This document shows positions 1-8,428 of a DNA stretch of 64,000 nucleotides, piece after piece; within the stretch, counting starts at the first letter, position 1, and each line of letters begins with the position of its first letter. Origin of the DNA: Planctomycetaceae bacterium (GTDB taxonomy: Bacteria > Planctomycetota > Planctomycetia > Planctomycetales > Planctomycetaceae). Where the stretch lies: assembly GCA_019636285.1 (NCBI GenBank), contig JAHBXV010000001.1, positions 124,001-188,000 on the forward strand, in the 5' to 3' direction. The notes beneath the pieces are model-generated. The model saw only the letters and a program-made list of their open reading frames with translations, was not told the DNA's origin and did no database searches. Both the position numbers and the translations under genes were made by a program.

Positions 1-258
1 CAGGGATCAGCAATCAGTGAAGTGCGATCGGCCAATATCCTGGTTGTTAACGCCAACGACTTTTCGAATTTCGGATTTCGATTTTCGAATTTAGAATTTC
101 TGATTTCCCCACTTTCCACTAACTACCAACCACCAACCACCAACCACCAACCACTTTCCTCCCCCCATTGCCCCAAACGCCAGTGACGAGTAACCTAACG
201 ACTCGATGAAAACAGCGGAGAATTTCCGCAAATGGGTATTGGAAAAGGGGATTTGGCC
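1..258. other. Non-coding region upstream of fabI
   Basis: No convincing gene. Positions 58-110 are AT-rich and carry repeated short strings of the form GATTTTCGAATTT. Positions 125-154 hold four exact copies of the 7-mer ACCAACC. A long minus-strand open frame that starts inside fabI crosses this region, but it is low-complexity here and is treated as a shadow. Confidence 0.5.
125..154. repeat. 7-bp tandem repeat (ACCAACC)x4
   Basis: Four perfect head-to-tail copies of ACCAACC followed by a partial AC, about 105 bp before the chosen fabI start. It lies in non-coding DNA. The length makes slippage possible; there is no evidence of function. Confidence 0.85.
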
Positions 259-1071
259 ATGGGTCTGATGGACGGCAAGAAGGGTCTGGTGTTCGGCATT
301 GCGAATGACCACTCGATTGCCTGGGCGATAACCGAGCGATTGCACCAGGAGGGAGCGGTCATGGGGTTCACCCACCTCCCCGATCGCGACCCGGCCAGCC
401 CGAAGATGGAGCGTCGTGTTCGCAAACTGGTCGATCCGATCGGCGCGAAGTTCGTGAAACCGTGCAACGTGCAGGTCGACGAGGATCTCGACCGGATCTT
501 CGAAGCCGCGAAAGAAACCTTCGGCGAACTCGACTTCGTCGTCCACTCGATCGCCTATGCTCCCATTGATGACCTCAAGGGGCCGGTCCACAAGTGCAGC
601 CGTGCCGGTTTCCTGCAGTCGATGGAGATTAGCGTCTACAGCCTGCTCGGCGTCTGCACCCGCGCCCAGGCGCTCATGCCCAACGGCGGAAGCATCATCA
701 CCCTGTCGTACCTGGGGGGCGAAAAGGTCATTCCGGGCTACAACGTAATGGGTCTGTGCAAGTCGGCCCTGGAGTCGGCGACCGAGTATGTCGCTCATGA
801 ACTGGGGCGACAGCAGGTCCGAGTTAACGCGTTGAGCGCCGGCCCGATCCGTACGCTCAGTTCGTCTGCCGTCAAAGATTTTGACAGCATGCTCAAGATT
901 TACGACGCGATGGCCCCGCTCCGGCGAAATGTCACGATGGAGGAAGTCGCCAAGTCGGCCCTCTATCTGCTCAGCGATCTGTCGACCGGCGTGACGGGCG
1001 AGACGCTCCACGTTGATTCGGGTTACCACATCATGGGGGCGCCCCCGGCCGATGCCAAGCTCGATGAGTAG
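259..1071 (+). CDS. fabI: Enoyl-[acyl-carrier-protein] reductase (NADH), FabI type
   Basis: FabI catalyses the last reduction in each cycle of type II fatty-acid elongation in the cytoplasm, reducing enoyl-ACP with NADH. The 270-residue product has the FabI Rossmann start ([16 protein letters not shown] near residue 10), Tyr151 in LSYLGGEK, and the catalytic Tyr161-x6-Lys168 pair in YNVMGLCK, which matches the E. coli enzyme closely. Usual family length is about 260. I chose ATG 259 over ATG 232 because AAGGGG lies about 9 bases upstream and homologues begin near this Met. The stop codon overlaps the ATG of the next gene, a Nudix hydrolase, so the two are probably co-translated although their functions look unrelated. 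Confidence 0.96.
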   Translation: MGLMDGKKGLVFGIANDHSIAWAITERLHQEGAVMGFTHLPDRDPASPKMERRVRKLVDPIGAKFVKPCNVQVDEDLDRIFEAAKETFGELDFVVHSIAYAPIDDLKGPVHKCSRAGFLQSMEISVYSLLGVCTRAQALMPNGGSIITLSYLGGEKVIPGYNVMGLCKSALESATEYVAHELGRQQVRVNALSAGPIRTLSSSAVKDFDSMLKIYDAMAPLRRNVTMEEVAKSALYLLSDLSTGVTGETLHVDSGYHIMGAPPADAKLDE

Positions 1072-1486
1072 CGGAGCCGGCCAGACGGCGACGCTGGTGG
1101 GGGTCGCTGTCGTCCTGCGCGATGAATATTGCCTGGTGGGGGTGCGCTCCGCCGGGCAAGTTCTCGCGGGTCGCGCGGAATTCCCCGGCGGCAAATGCGA
1201 ACTCGGTGAATCGTTTGCCGAGTGCGCGGCTCGCGAGACCCTGGAAGAGACCGGGTTGGAAGTGGTGCCGCGGCGCTGCCTGCGGCGGGTCGATCATACC
1301 TACGACCATGGAACGGTCCGCATTGAGTTCTGGCAGTGCGATGTGTCAAACCGGGCGGTCGACCGCGCTCCCACGCCGCCGTTTAACTGGGTGCCAATCG
1401 AGATGTTGGCTTCGCTGCCATTTCCCGAGGCGAATCGCGAGATCATCCGGGAACTGGTCTCGCAGGGCGGCGGCAATCGCGCCTAA
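1064..1486 (+). CDS. Nudix (MutT-like) hydrolase
   Basis: A 140-residue Nudix hydrolase. The Nudix box lies at residues 43-65 and keeps every acidic and glycine position of G-x5-E-x7-RE-x-x-EE-x-G, reading GKCELGE then RETLEETGL. The family hydrolyses nucleoside diphosphates linked to another group; size and the early AEFPGGK context resemble MutT/8-oxo-dGTP diphosphatases, but substrate cannot be read from sequence. ATG 1064 overlaps the fabI stop (ATGAGTAG), which argues for translational coupling. An in-frame upstream ATG at 1013 would lie inside fabI and is less likely. The 3' end overlaps the convergent SDR gene by four bases. Confidence 0.88.
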   Translation: MSSGAGQTATLVGVAVVLRDEYCLVGVRSAGQVLAGRAEFPGGKCELGESFAECAARETLEETGLEVVPRRCLRRVDHTYDHGTVRIEFWQCDVSNRAVDRAPTPPFNWVPIEMLASLPFPEANREIIRELVSQGGGNRA

Positions 1487-2172
1487 CCGGGAGCGGTAAG
1501 CGACTGACCGTTGTGACGCGGCCCCAGGCCCAGAAAATACGAAGCCGCCGACTGGCTCCATGTCTCGGCATCGGGAAATCGACTCGCACCGTCGGCCCAG
1601 CATGTGCGCAGCATGTCGGTATCGATGATGCCGGGATTCATGGCGATCACGGCAAACCCCGCCGGGACTTCCTGCGCCATGGCAAGACTCATGCCTTCCA
1701 CGGCGTACTTCGTCGCGCAGTAAGGGCCAACGTCCGGCGACGTCGATCGGCCCCAGCCGGAACTCAAGTTGATAACGACTCCGCTCCCGCGCGACAGCAT
1801 GCGTGGAAAGACATGGCGGAGGACGTTCACGACGCCGACGATGTTCACGTTGACAATGCGCTGAAATTCGTCGGCCGGGGCCTCCCACAACGGTCCGACT
1901 GGGGTGATGATCGCTGCGTTGTTGATGAGCAGGTCCGGTACGAACCCATCTCGCGCGAGTCCCTCTGCCCAGTTCGAGACAGCGGCATCGTCCGACACGT
2001 CCACCCGATCGAACCGATGAGACGAAGGATACTGTCGCCGCATCTCTTCGACGCGACTGAGATCGGTTCCGACGCCCGCCACGGTGTGCCCCGATTCCAC
2101 GAACCGCGCAACCAGCGCCTTTCCGAGTCCGCGCGTCGCACCCGTCACCACGATGTTCCGCCGCGTCGTCAT
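1483..2172 (-). CDS. SDR-family NAD(P)-dependent oxidoreductase
   Basis: A 229-residue classical short-chain dehydrogenase. It has the cofactor motif TGATRGLG (residues 10-17), the NNAA motif near residue 84, a catalytic Ser about residue 138, and the Tyr151-x3-Lys155 pair in YCATK. The PG motif after strand 6 (AMNPGIIDTDM) is also present. Substrate is unknown. The start ATG at 2172 has GGGAGGG about seven bases upstream. It is convergent with the Nudix gene and transcribed away from the transglutaminase gene that ends at 2232, only 60 bases upstream on the same strand, so it may be the last gene of the DUF58-transglutaminase unit. Confidence 0.9.
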   Translation of the reverse strand: MTTRRNIVVTGATRGLGKALVARFVESGHTVAGVGTDLSRVEEMRRQYPSSHRFDRVDVSDDAAVSNWAEGLARDGFVPDLLINNAAIITPVGPLWEAPADEFQRIVNVNIVGVVNVLRHVFPRMLSRGSGVVINLSSGWGRSTSPDVGPYCATKYAVEGMSLAMAQEVPAGFAVIAMNPGIIDTDMLRTCWADGASRFPDAETWSQSAASYFLGLGPRHNGQSLTAPG

Positions 2173-2231
2173 GATGGCCCTCCCAGTTGATCCTTCAACG
2201 AGTCGCGAGCGACTTCCTGACGTCGTTCAAA

Positions 2232-4616
2232 TCAGTTCGCGCGGGCTCGTTCGCCACCGAGCAGCTCGCGCAACTCGACGACCAGGCCTTCCGCCGCCAG
2301 AAGTTCTTCGTCATCCAGGACGTCGGCCCCGTATCTCACGCGATAGAACAGTTCGGTTACGCTGGCCGACAGCGCGGCGACCGCCTCTCGGGGCATCGCC
2401 GGGCTGAGTCGCTGGCTCAGCGATTCGGCAAACTCGCGGGGAGTTTCACCGGCACGCCGTTCCACGCCCGCTTGCTGTCTGAGGGTCTCCGTGAACTGGT
2501 GATAGAACCGCACGATTTGCCGCAACTGCTGATTGCGGCCCCGCTGCGACAATGCCAGACGTCTCAGCCGCCCCCAGACCCAGCGAATCAGCCAGATCAC
2601 CGCGGAAAGAACGCACATTGCGACAAACGCTGTCACCAGTCCCGTCACGCTGAACCAGTTCCGTGGCGTCGCGGCCCAGGTCTGCCACTCTTTCCAAAGA
2701 GCGGTAAGAGACGTCCATGCTCGACTCAGCCGGTCTCCAATCGCGTGGACCGAAGCTCGAACGGGGCCATAGAACGAGTTCTGCTGCTGCGAATAGTTGA
2801 TGTTCAGAACATAGTCGGTCCAGGCATGCCCCAACTGACCGCGAATTCGGGCGACGACTCCCTGTCTGTCGGACACCGCCTGAACGCTCGACTCCCGTTC
2901 CAGGCCGGGCGTCGGGTCGAGCGTGGTCCATCGATCCGCCGTCACCTTGGCTTCCACCCAGGCATGGGCGTGCCGCTGCTGCACGTAAAACGGCGAATCG
3001 GGCGATGCTTGCTCGCCCCCTTTGAAGCCGTTGACCAGTCGGGCCGGAATTCCGGCCGAGCGCAACATCAGTGCGAGCGCGGTCGCAAAATATTCACAAT
3101 GCCCCTCCTTGCGATTGAAGAGGAAATCCTCCACCGGATCGATGGTCGCATCGGTCACGCTGAGATTCAGCGTGTACCCGTATTCGCCGGAATCGCGCAA
3201 GAGCTTCAGCAGCATGTCGGCGATTTCCGGCTTGGTCAGCGGCCGCCCCTGGCGCTCTTCGGCGGCGGCAATTCGCTTCAGCGTTGCGTCCCGCAACGCG
3301 GTCAGATTCCCCGCAACCCGCGTGTTTATCGCAAGATAATTGAGACGCAGATACTGATTGTTGACGATCGTCGAAATCTCCAACCCGTCGCGATAGTTCC
3401 TCGTCCCAGGACGGGTCGAATAGACGACATAGCTCAGCCGTCGGTTGGGCGCGTCGCCGCGGTCCCGCTCCAGGAGATTCGTGGCCCAGAAACGGGCTCC
3501 TTTTTCGGGGCTGGCCCGCGGCCCCTCAACGGTGCAGGCAATCGCACGGCCCAGATGCGGAAGCATGCGCGTGCCGATCGGCTCCAGCACGCAATCCTGC
3601 TGGATCGCCCCTTCGAACAAAGTCGATGGCACGATTTCGGAAGAATCAACTCGCCCATCCGACGACCACTTGCCATCGGCGTACGTCGTCAGCACTCCCA
3701 TGCGAAACATGGGCTCTTCCATGCCCAGTCGAGCGGCATGCGCGGCGACCCCGATGGCCTCGTTCGTAGAGGTATCGGTCAATCGAATCGACAGAACCGG
3801 ATCGACGCTTTCCAGGATTTGCCCGAGTTCGCCCAGCTTCACTTCACGGGAAAATCCGGTGAGTGTTTGCGACTGCAAACCCCTTTCGTCTCCACTTAGT
3901 TCCGAAAACTGAAATCCGCTGTTAAACCAGACTCGCGGAATCAGCATGAAGAAAACAGCGCTACAAGCCAGAGCCAGACTGGCCAAGACACCGACACCCC
4001 CGACAAACCGGCCGGTAATCCATCGCCCCCCGTCGTCATACCGCAAACCATTGAAGACTTCCGGAACAGAGTTCCGCCATAGGTCGCGGGATGGTCCCGC
4101 CGCAACGGCCAGGACAGGTCGACGGAATTGTTGATCCAGCACCACGAGCGAAAAGACCGCGAGCGTCCAGATCGACGCGACGACGAACGTCAACAGTGCC
4201 AGTCCATACCATGTGTCCTTGGTGAGGACGGCGGCGACCGCGACGTGGAGCAATCCGAGCGCGAAGAGACTCCAGTACTGCCGGACCTTTTTCTCTTGCA
4301 AGAGAACGATCCACGTCGCATAGCAAACCAGGTGCGCGCCGGAGAGGAGTTTCCCTTCCGGGTTGTCACTGAAGAATTCCCAACTGGCGAACGCGATTGC
4401 CAGAAGACCGGCCATGGGATACAGCGCCGGACCGATCCCCCAGCGAAAGGGTTGCTCGGTCAGCCACAGCCCCAGGCCCGCCGCGACGGCCGTTCCGACT
4501 GGAATCCAGGCTCCTTCCGCGGCCGCCAGCACGAGCCCCGAAAACGCCAGGAGGCCATACATGCTGAACTGAAAGACGCGCGAAAGATGTCGCGTGGCGG
4601 CGTCCTGCTGCAGCAT
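2232..4616 (-). CDS. Membrane transglutaminase-like protein (TgpA/DUF3488 type)
   Basis: A 794-residue protein with several N-terminal membrane helices (within about residues 15-215), a large soluble part with a transglutaminase-like core, one more helix near residue 650 (SVTGLVTAFVAMCVLSAV), and a C-terminal DUF4129-like tail. The putative Cys-His-Asp triad is visible: Cys in EGHCEYFATAL (about residue 505), His in RHAHAWVEA (about 550), Asp in TLDPTPG (about 565). In other bacteria such proteins occur next to DUF58 and MoxR ATPase genes and are linked to envelope functions; the exact reaction is not settled. The ATG at 4616 overlaps the upstream DUF58 stop (ATGA). No MoxR gene is visible in this window. 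Confidence 0.9.
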   Translation of the reverse strand: MLQQDAATRHLSRVFQFSMYGLLAFSGLVLAAAEGAWIPVGTAVAAGLGLWLTEQPFRWGIGPALYPMAGLLAIAFASWEFFSDNPEGKLLSGAHLVCYATWIVLLQEKKVRQYWSLFALGLLHVAVAAVLTKDTWYGLALLTFVVASIWTLAVFSLVVLDQQFRRPVLAVAAGPSRDLWRNSVPEVFNGLRYDDGGRWITGRFVGGVGVLASLALACSAVFFMLIPRVWFNSGFQFSELSGDERGLQSQTLTGFSREVKLGELGQILESVDPVLSIRLTDTSTNEAIGVAAHAARLGMEEPMFRMGVLTTYADGKWSSDGRVDSSEIVPSTLFEGAIQQDCVLEPIGTRMLPHLGRAIACTVEGPRASPEKGARFWATNLLERDRGDAPNRRLSYVVYSTRPGTRNYRDGLEISTIVNNQYLRLNYLAINTRVAGNLTALRDATLKRIAAAEERQGRPLTKPEIADMLLKLLRDSGEYGYTLNLSVTDATIDPVEDFLFNRKEGHCEYFATALALMLRSAGIPARLVNGFKGGEQASPDSPFYVQQRHAHAWVEAKVTADRWTTLDPTPGLERESSVQAVSDRQGVVARIRGQLGHAWTDYVLNINYSQQQNSFYGPVRASVHAIGDRLSRAWTSLTALWKEWQTWAATPRNWFSVTGLVTAFVAMCVLSAVIWLIRWVWGRLRRLALSQRGRNQQLRQIVRFYHQFTETLRQQAGVERRAGETPREFAESLSQRLSPAMPREAVAALSASVTELFYRVRYGADVLDDEELLAAEGLVVELRELLGGERARAN

Positions 4617-6049
4617 CAGACACCTCCCTTGGCAGCTTCTTGCACCGGCTTCCGTTCGGCCGTCAGTTGAGTTGCCGGTTCATCGTCGAAAATCAGCATG
4701 CGCGACACAGCCTCCGGCGAAGCCTCGATGGTCGTCACGTTGGGCGGTCGCGTGACTTCGGCGCGATGAGCCGCGTCGCGTGTCGTCACCTCGATAATGC
4801 GTGTTCCCGCCGAAAGATCCTGAATTGTCCCCGCCAGCAATTGCCCCGTGGCGGCGGCGCTGGACGTCGACGCCTCGGCCAGCGCGAACAGATCCAAAAG
4901 GCCCTCCAGACCCCCATGAGCTTCCCCGTCCCACCGCTGCGTGGTGCGGCCGGCGATCACGACCGACAGACTCCCGTCGCGGCATGCGCGGCGATATTCG
5001 GAACAGATGGAGAGCGCCAGCGAGAGCGCGGACTCAACACGGCTGGCCGCCACGCTGTCATTGGACCGTCCCCCCAGCAGATCGACGAACACCGTGAGGT
5101 TGTGTTCCCGATTCTGGTCGTACTCGCGCAGAATCATCTGGCCCCGACGCGCCGATGATCGCCAGTGGATGGCGCGGGGATTATCGCCGCTGCGATACTC
5201 TCGGAGCCGATGAAATTCGTCGTCGAAGACTCCGCGTCGCGACAATGGCGTCGCCACGAGCTCATTCGCGCCAAGAATCTGACGACGCGAACCGCGCTGC
5301 AATCGGCCAATTCGCGGATAGACCAGCAGCGTTCCGGGGGCCGGCATCCGCGTCGATCGCTGGACGAGCCCTAGCGGAAAACGGGACTTGACCTCCAGCG
5401 TGATGAACTCGTAACGACCACGACTCGGCAGACGCAACTGGTAATGCCCGCGCTCGGACGAAGCAGGACGGATGCGGGCAAACAAGACCGATGGTTCGAG
5501 ATCGACCGATTCGCGAGTCAACAGGTCGCGGACCGTCATCATCCAGGCCGTCAGCCACGGGCGGCGATTCTCCAGAATCAGTTCCACGCTGAATCGCTCG
5601 CCCGCCATGACACGCCGGGGCGCCCGCCGCGTCACACGGCAGCCCGTAATCATGGCAAACGTCGCCGAACCATTGACAATGAACGGCCCCGCCATGGTGG
5701 CGAAGACCAGCATCAGCATGTTCGACTGGCCGAGGAGCGAACCAACAAAGAGCACGGTCATGAAGAACAGGTAGACCAGTCCTTCACGGGGGATCGAGGC
5801 ATGATGGCGCACGACCGCGTCCAGCCGTCCCCGCAGCCTTGTCGGCAATCGCCCGACAGCCACCCCTTGCAGTCCGGTCAGCAACAGACCGGCCGCGATC
5901 AGCCAGAACAGAGTTCGGCTGGCGGGCCCCCAGAAGCGAATGAGGTCCGGATTCAGCAGTTTGAGAAGAACCGCCGCGCTTCCGAGGATGAGCAAAGCCC
6001 AACTCACGACGACCGATCGTCGACTCGATCGTGAGTGCCCGTCCGACAT
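4616..6049 (-). CDS. DUF58 domain-containing membrane protein
   Basis: A 477-residue protein with two pairs of hydrophobic segments near the N terminus (about residues 12-60 and 92-130), followed by the DUF58 core. The DUF58 signature is clear around residues 260-300: FDDEFHRLREYRSGDNPR, then AIHWRSSARRGQMILREYD. The C-terminal half resembles a von Willebrand A fold (LTVFVDLLGGRS). DUF58 proteins typically pair with MoxR ATPases and membrane transglutaminases; here the partner begins at 4616 with a four-base overlap. The start is ATG 6049; the gap of 196 bases to the next same-strand gene leaves room for a promoter. No direct evidence for a substrate or regulator. Confidence 0.9.
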   Translation of the reverse strand: MSDGHSRSSRRSVVVSWALLILGSAAVLLKLLNPDLIRFWGPASRTLFWLIAAGLLLTGLQGVAVGRLPTRLRGRLDAVVRHHASIPREGLVYLFFMTVLFVGSLLGQSNMLMLVFATMAGPFIVNGSATFAMITGCRVTRRAPRRVMAGERFSVELILENRRPWLTAWMMTVRDLLTRESVDLEPSVLFARIRPASSERGHYQLRLPSRGRYEFITLEVKSRFPLGLVQRSTRMPAPGTLLVYPRIGRLQRGSRRQILGANELVATPLSRRGVFDDEFHRLREYRSGDNPRAIHWRSSARRGQMILREYDQNREHNLTVFVDLLGGRSNDSVAASRVESALSLALSICSEYRRACRDGSLSVVIAGRTTQRWDGEAHGGLEGLLDLFALAEASTSSAAATGQLLAGTIQDLSAGTRIIEVTTRDAAHRAEVTRPPNVTTIEASPEAVSRMLIFDDEPATQLTAERKPVQEAAKGGV

Positions 6050-6245
6050 GCGCGTGATACCTTCGCCCCGAGGTGGTCCGCGAATTCTTGACGCCCTGCC
6101 CCTGTCGACGACCGCGGCCCATCCTCTCTCGAGACTGCGGACTCGCAGGCCAACGCCTTGCCGACCGATGTATTACAGGCTGTTGGCCGGCATTCGTCCA
6201 GTCACCCTCATCTGTTCGCGCGATTCACCAGTCGCGTCGCACAGT

Positions 6246-6755
6246 CTATCGACGCTGGAGTTCGGGCAGACCCGCCGCCAGGCGCGTCCGCGTGAACAGT
6301 TCCCACGCGGAATGATTAAGGCCGAGAAACTTCACCAGTTGCGACACCGAGCATCCGAAGTGACTCGCCGCCCCGTCCAGGTGACCGCGACGGTCCACCA
6401 CGAAGTCCAGCACTTCGGCGAGCAGGACCGGAAAGTCATGATGATCGGGATTGATGACAATCCGCCCCTTCGGGCAACGCGACTGCCAAAGCAATGACGG
6501 AGGCGCGTCTTCGGTCGGAACTTCCCGATGTTGAACCGCGAGCGCCAGCCGCAACCGCTTGAGGGCCACGCGACGGTTCTGCAACTGCTCGCGACGCTCG
6601 CTGGCCTGAGCCTCGATCCCAGTCGGCCGGTGGACCAGGTAGACGGCACTCTCCGTCACATTGCGGTGCTGTCCGCCTGGACCACGACGACGTCCCGTGC
6701 GCGTTTCGCAGTCCCTTAACAGCAGTTCGTCCGGTAGTGTGACCGGGTGAGGCAC
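6246..6755 (-). CDS. Peptide chain release factor-like protein (GGQ domain only)
   Basis: A 169-residue protein starting at GTG 6755. It contains the catalytic GGQ loop at residues 27-29 within GRRRGPGGQHRN, followed by the class I release-factor core (NVTESAVYLVHRPTGIEA, then RRVALKRLRLAL). It lacks the codon-recognition domain of RF1/RF2, so by analogy with ArfB and mitochondrial C12orf65 it may hydrolyse peptidyl-tRNA on stalled ribosomes. The C-terminal part (residues 85-169) is not the short basic tail of ArfB and has no assignment I can make. Its start lies 24 bases past the stop of the DUF1501 gene on the same strand, so they may be co-transcribed. Confidence 0.85.
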   Translation of the reverse strand: MPHPVTLPDELLLRDCETRTGRRRGPGGQHRNVTESAVYLVHRPTGIEAQASERREQLQNRRVALKRLRLALAVQHREVPTEDAPPSLLWQSRCPKGRIVINPDHHDFPVLLAEVLDFVVDRRGHLDGAASHFGCSVSQLVKFLGLNHSAWELFTRTRLAAGLPELQRR

Positions 6756-6779
6756 CGTCCCTGTGCTCGCTTTCGCCCG

Positions 6780-8273
6780 CTACGCCAGCAATTCGTGCAG
6801 CACGCGAGCCGTTTCCGGAACGATCGAAATGGGCCGGCCACCTCGATCTTCCAGGAAGTAATGAGGATCGATTCCCAACAGGTGATACATGGTCGCGAGG
6901 AGATCCTTGGGCGAGGCCGGGACCGAAGTCACGTCGCCGGCAATCTTGTCGGTCGAACCCACCACGCGACCGCGTGCGATGCCGCCGCCAGCCAGCAGAA
7001 CGGAATAGGCTCGCGACCAGTGATCGCGGCCGCCTCCCTTGGCCGAGTTCAGCTTCGGGGTTCGCCCGTGCTCGCTCACGCAGACCACGAGCGTGTCGTC
7101 GAGCATCCCCTGCTGGTCGAGGTCAAAAAGCAGGCCCGACATACCGCGGTCGAAACTGGGCATCAACTGGTCAAGCATTCGCGGGAAGTGATTCCAGTGC
7201 GTATCCCACGCATCGCCCGCCAGGCCGTATTCGTCCCAGAAGACACTGACCAGACGTGTTCCCGCCTGCAACATGCGGCGGGCGGCCAGGCACGACTGCC
7301 CGAATAGCGACATCCCATACAGATCGCGAATGGAATCCGACTCGCGGCGGACATCGAGAGCATCGCCCACCGCCCGCGAATTGATGAGCGAATAGGCCAG
7401 GTTCTGGAAGGTGTCCAGCGACTTGGTCCGCTGCGTCTCATCAAACGAGCGGCGCTGCTGTTCGAACTGCGACAAGAGCGATCGCCGACGGTCAAGTCGG
7501 TCAACCGTCATGTCAGCGGGGCGATCGGTAGCCGCCAGTTGGAAATGAGCGTCCGGCTTGCAGGCCACGTACGGATCAAAGATTTCCAGGTCCATGTCCC
7601 GCAGGGTTTTGCGAACGCCCCGCGATGCCTCGCCTTTGAACTCCGTCCAGACCGGGTTGTACATGGCACCCAGGTAGGCCGCGTAAGGACCAGCCCGATG
7701 AACTTCGCCGGTGCGTTGCGTGCTGAACGGGAACGGCAGCGCGACGTTTTGCGGAACGTTCGACAGCCCGCCCCGACGCTGGCGGTCCATGAACTCGACC
7801 ACGCTTCCGAAGTAGGGGTGATGTTTCGGATCCTGCGGGCTCAGTTCCATCGCGACATCGATCACCGGCGTCCCCGTCATCGCGTAAGCGACACCGTGAA
7901 TCGGATGGTCGTGGTGAATCGACCGCAGGACCGTTGTCAGATGCATTGCCCGAGAAAGATTCGGCAAGTGCTCGCAAACATCGAGCCCCGGCAGCGAAGA
8001 CGGGATCGGCTGCATCGTGCCGCGAACTTCGACCGGAGCCTCGGGCTTCATGTCGAAGGTTTCGAGCTGGCTCGGCGAACCATACAAGAAGACGACGATA
8101 CACTGCTTGGCTCGGCCAAAGCCGTCGCCCGACGAGGTGCTTGCCGACGCCGTCGATGCCCGCAGCAGTTGCGTTAACCCCAGACCCGCGAACGTCGACC
8201 CGCCGATTTCCAAGAGGTCGCGTCGGCTCATGCCGCTGCACAGTCGTCGCTCGGACCCGAGAACTTTTAACAT
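6780..8273 (-). CDS. DUF1501 domain-containing twin-arginine exported protein
   Basis: A 497-residue member of the DUF1501 family, which is greatly expanded in planctomycetes and distantly related to sulfatases and alkaline phosphatases. The N terminus carries SRRDLLEIGG followed by a hydrophobic stretch, a twin-arginine export signal. Typical family stretches are CIVVFLYGSPSQLETFDMKP, SIHHDHPIHGVAYAMTG, and SEHGRTPKLNSAKGGGRDHW, the last two rich in His/Asp as expected of a metal site. I chose ATG 8273 over GTG 8291 because GGGGAGAG lies eight bases upstream. In other planctomycetes DUF1501 genes often follow DUF1549/DUF1553 cytochrome genes; that partner is absent here. Enzymatic role unknown. 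Confidence 0.92.
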   Translation of the reverse strand: MLKVLGSERRLCSGMSRRDLLEIGGSTFAGLGLTQLLRASTASASTSSGDGFGRAKQCIVVFLYGSPSQLETFDMKPEAPVEVRGTMQPIPSSLPGLDVCEHLPNLSRAMHLTTVLRSIHHDHPIHGVAYAMTGTPVIDVAMELSPQDPKHHPYFGSVVEFMDRQRRGGLSNVPQNVALPFPFSTQRTGEVHRAGPYAAYLGAMYNPVWTEFKGEASRGVRKTLRDMDLEIFDPYVACKPDAHFQLAATDRPADMTVDRLDRRRSLLSQFEQQRRSFDETQRTKSLDTFQNLAYSLINSRAVGDALDVRRESDSIRDLYGMSLFGQSCLAARRMLQAGTRLVSVFWDEYGLAGDAWDTHWNHFPRMLDQLMPSFDRGMSGLLFDLDQQGMLDDTLVVCVSEHGRTPKLNSAKGGGRDHWSRAYSVLLAGGGIARGRVVGSTDKIAGDVTSVPASPKDLLATMYHLLGIDPHYFLEDRGGRPISIVPETARVLHELLA

Positions 8274-8390
8274 CGGCACGGCTCTCCCCACGAAAAATCC
8301 ATCGAATTCAGTTTATGGGAAGTCACCACTCGCGGCAAGCGTTCTCCGTGGGCGATTTCCAACTCAAATTCTCCGCCCAAAACATGTTGC

Positions 8391-8410
8391 GCCTGTCCCA
8401 TTGGACAGGC
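8391..8410. terminator. Stem-loop between HEAT and DUF1501 genes
   Basis: Perfect 8-bp inverted repeat GCCTGTCC / GGACAGGC with a CATT loop. It lies 19 bases past the stop of the minus-strand HEAT gene and 117 bases before the DUF1501 start. There is no U-run directly after the stem in either direction, so it could be an attenuating or mRNA-stabilising hairpin and not a terminator. Confidence 0.4.
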
Positions 8411-8428
8411 CCGGAACCGGGAAATCGC

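Noticed and set aside
91-1194. 367-codon minus-strand open frame over fabI
   Set aside because: It is antisense to a confidently assigned gene over almost its whole length, and its C-terminal codons come from the ACCAACC repeat; no domain is recognisable.
2187-3899. 570-codon plus-strand open frame
   Set aside because: Antisense to the transglutaminase gene, which has clear membrane helices and catalytic motifs. Composition is Arg/Pro/Gln-rich as expected for the reverse frame of GC-rich coding DNA.
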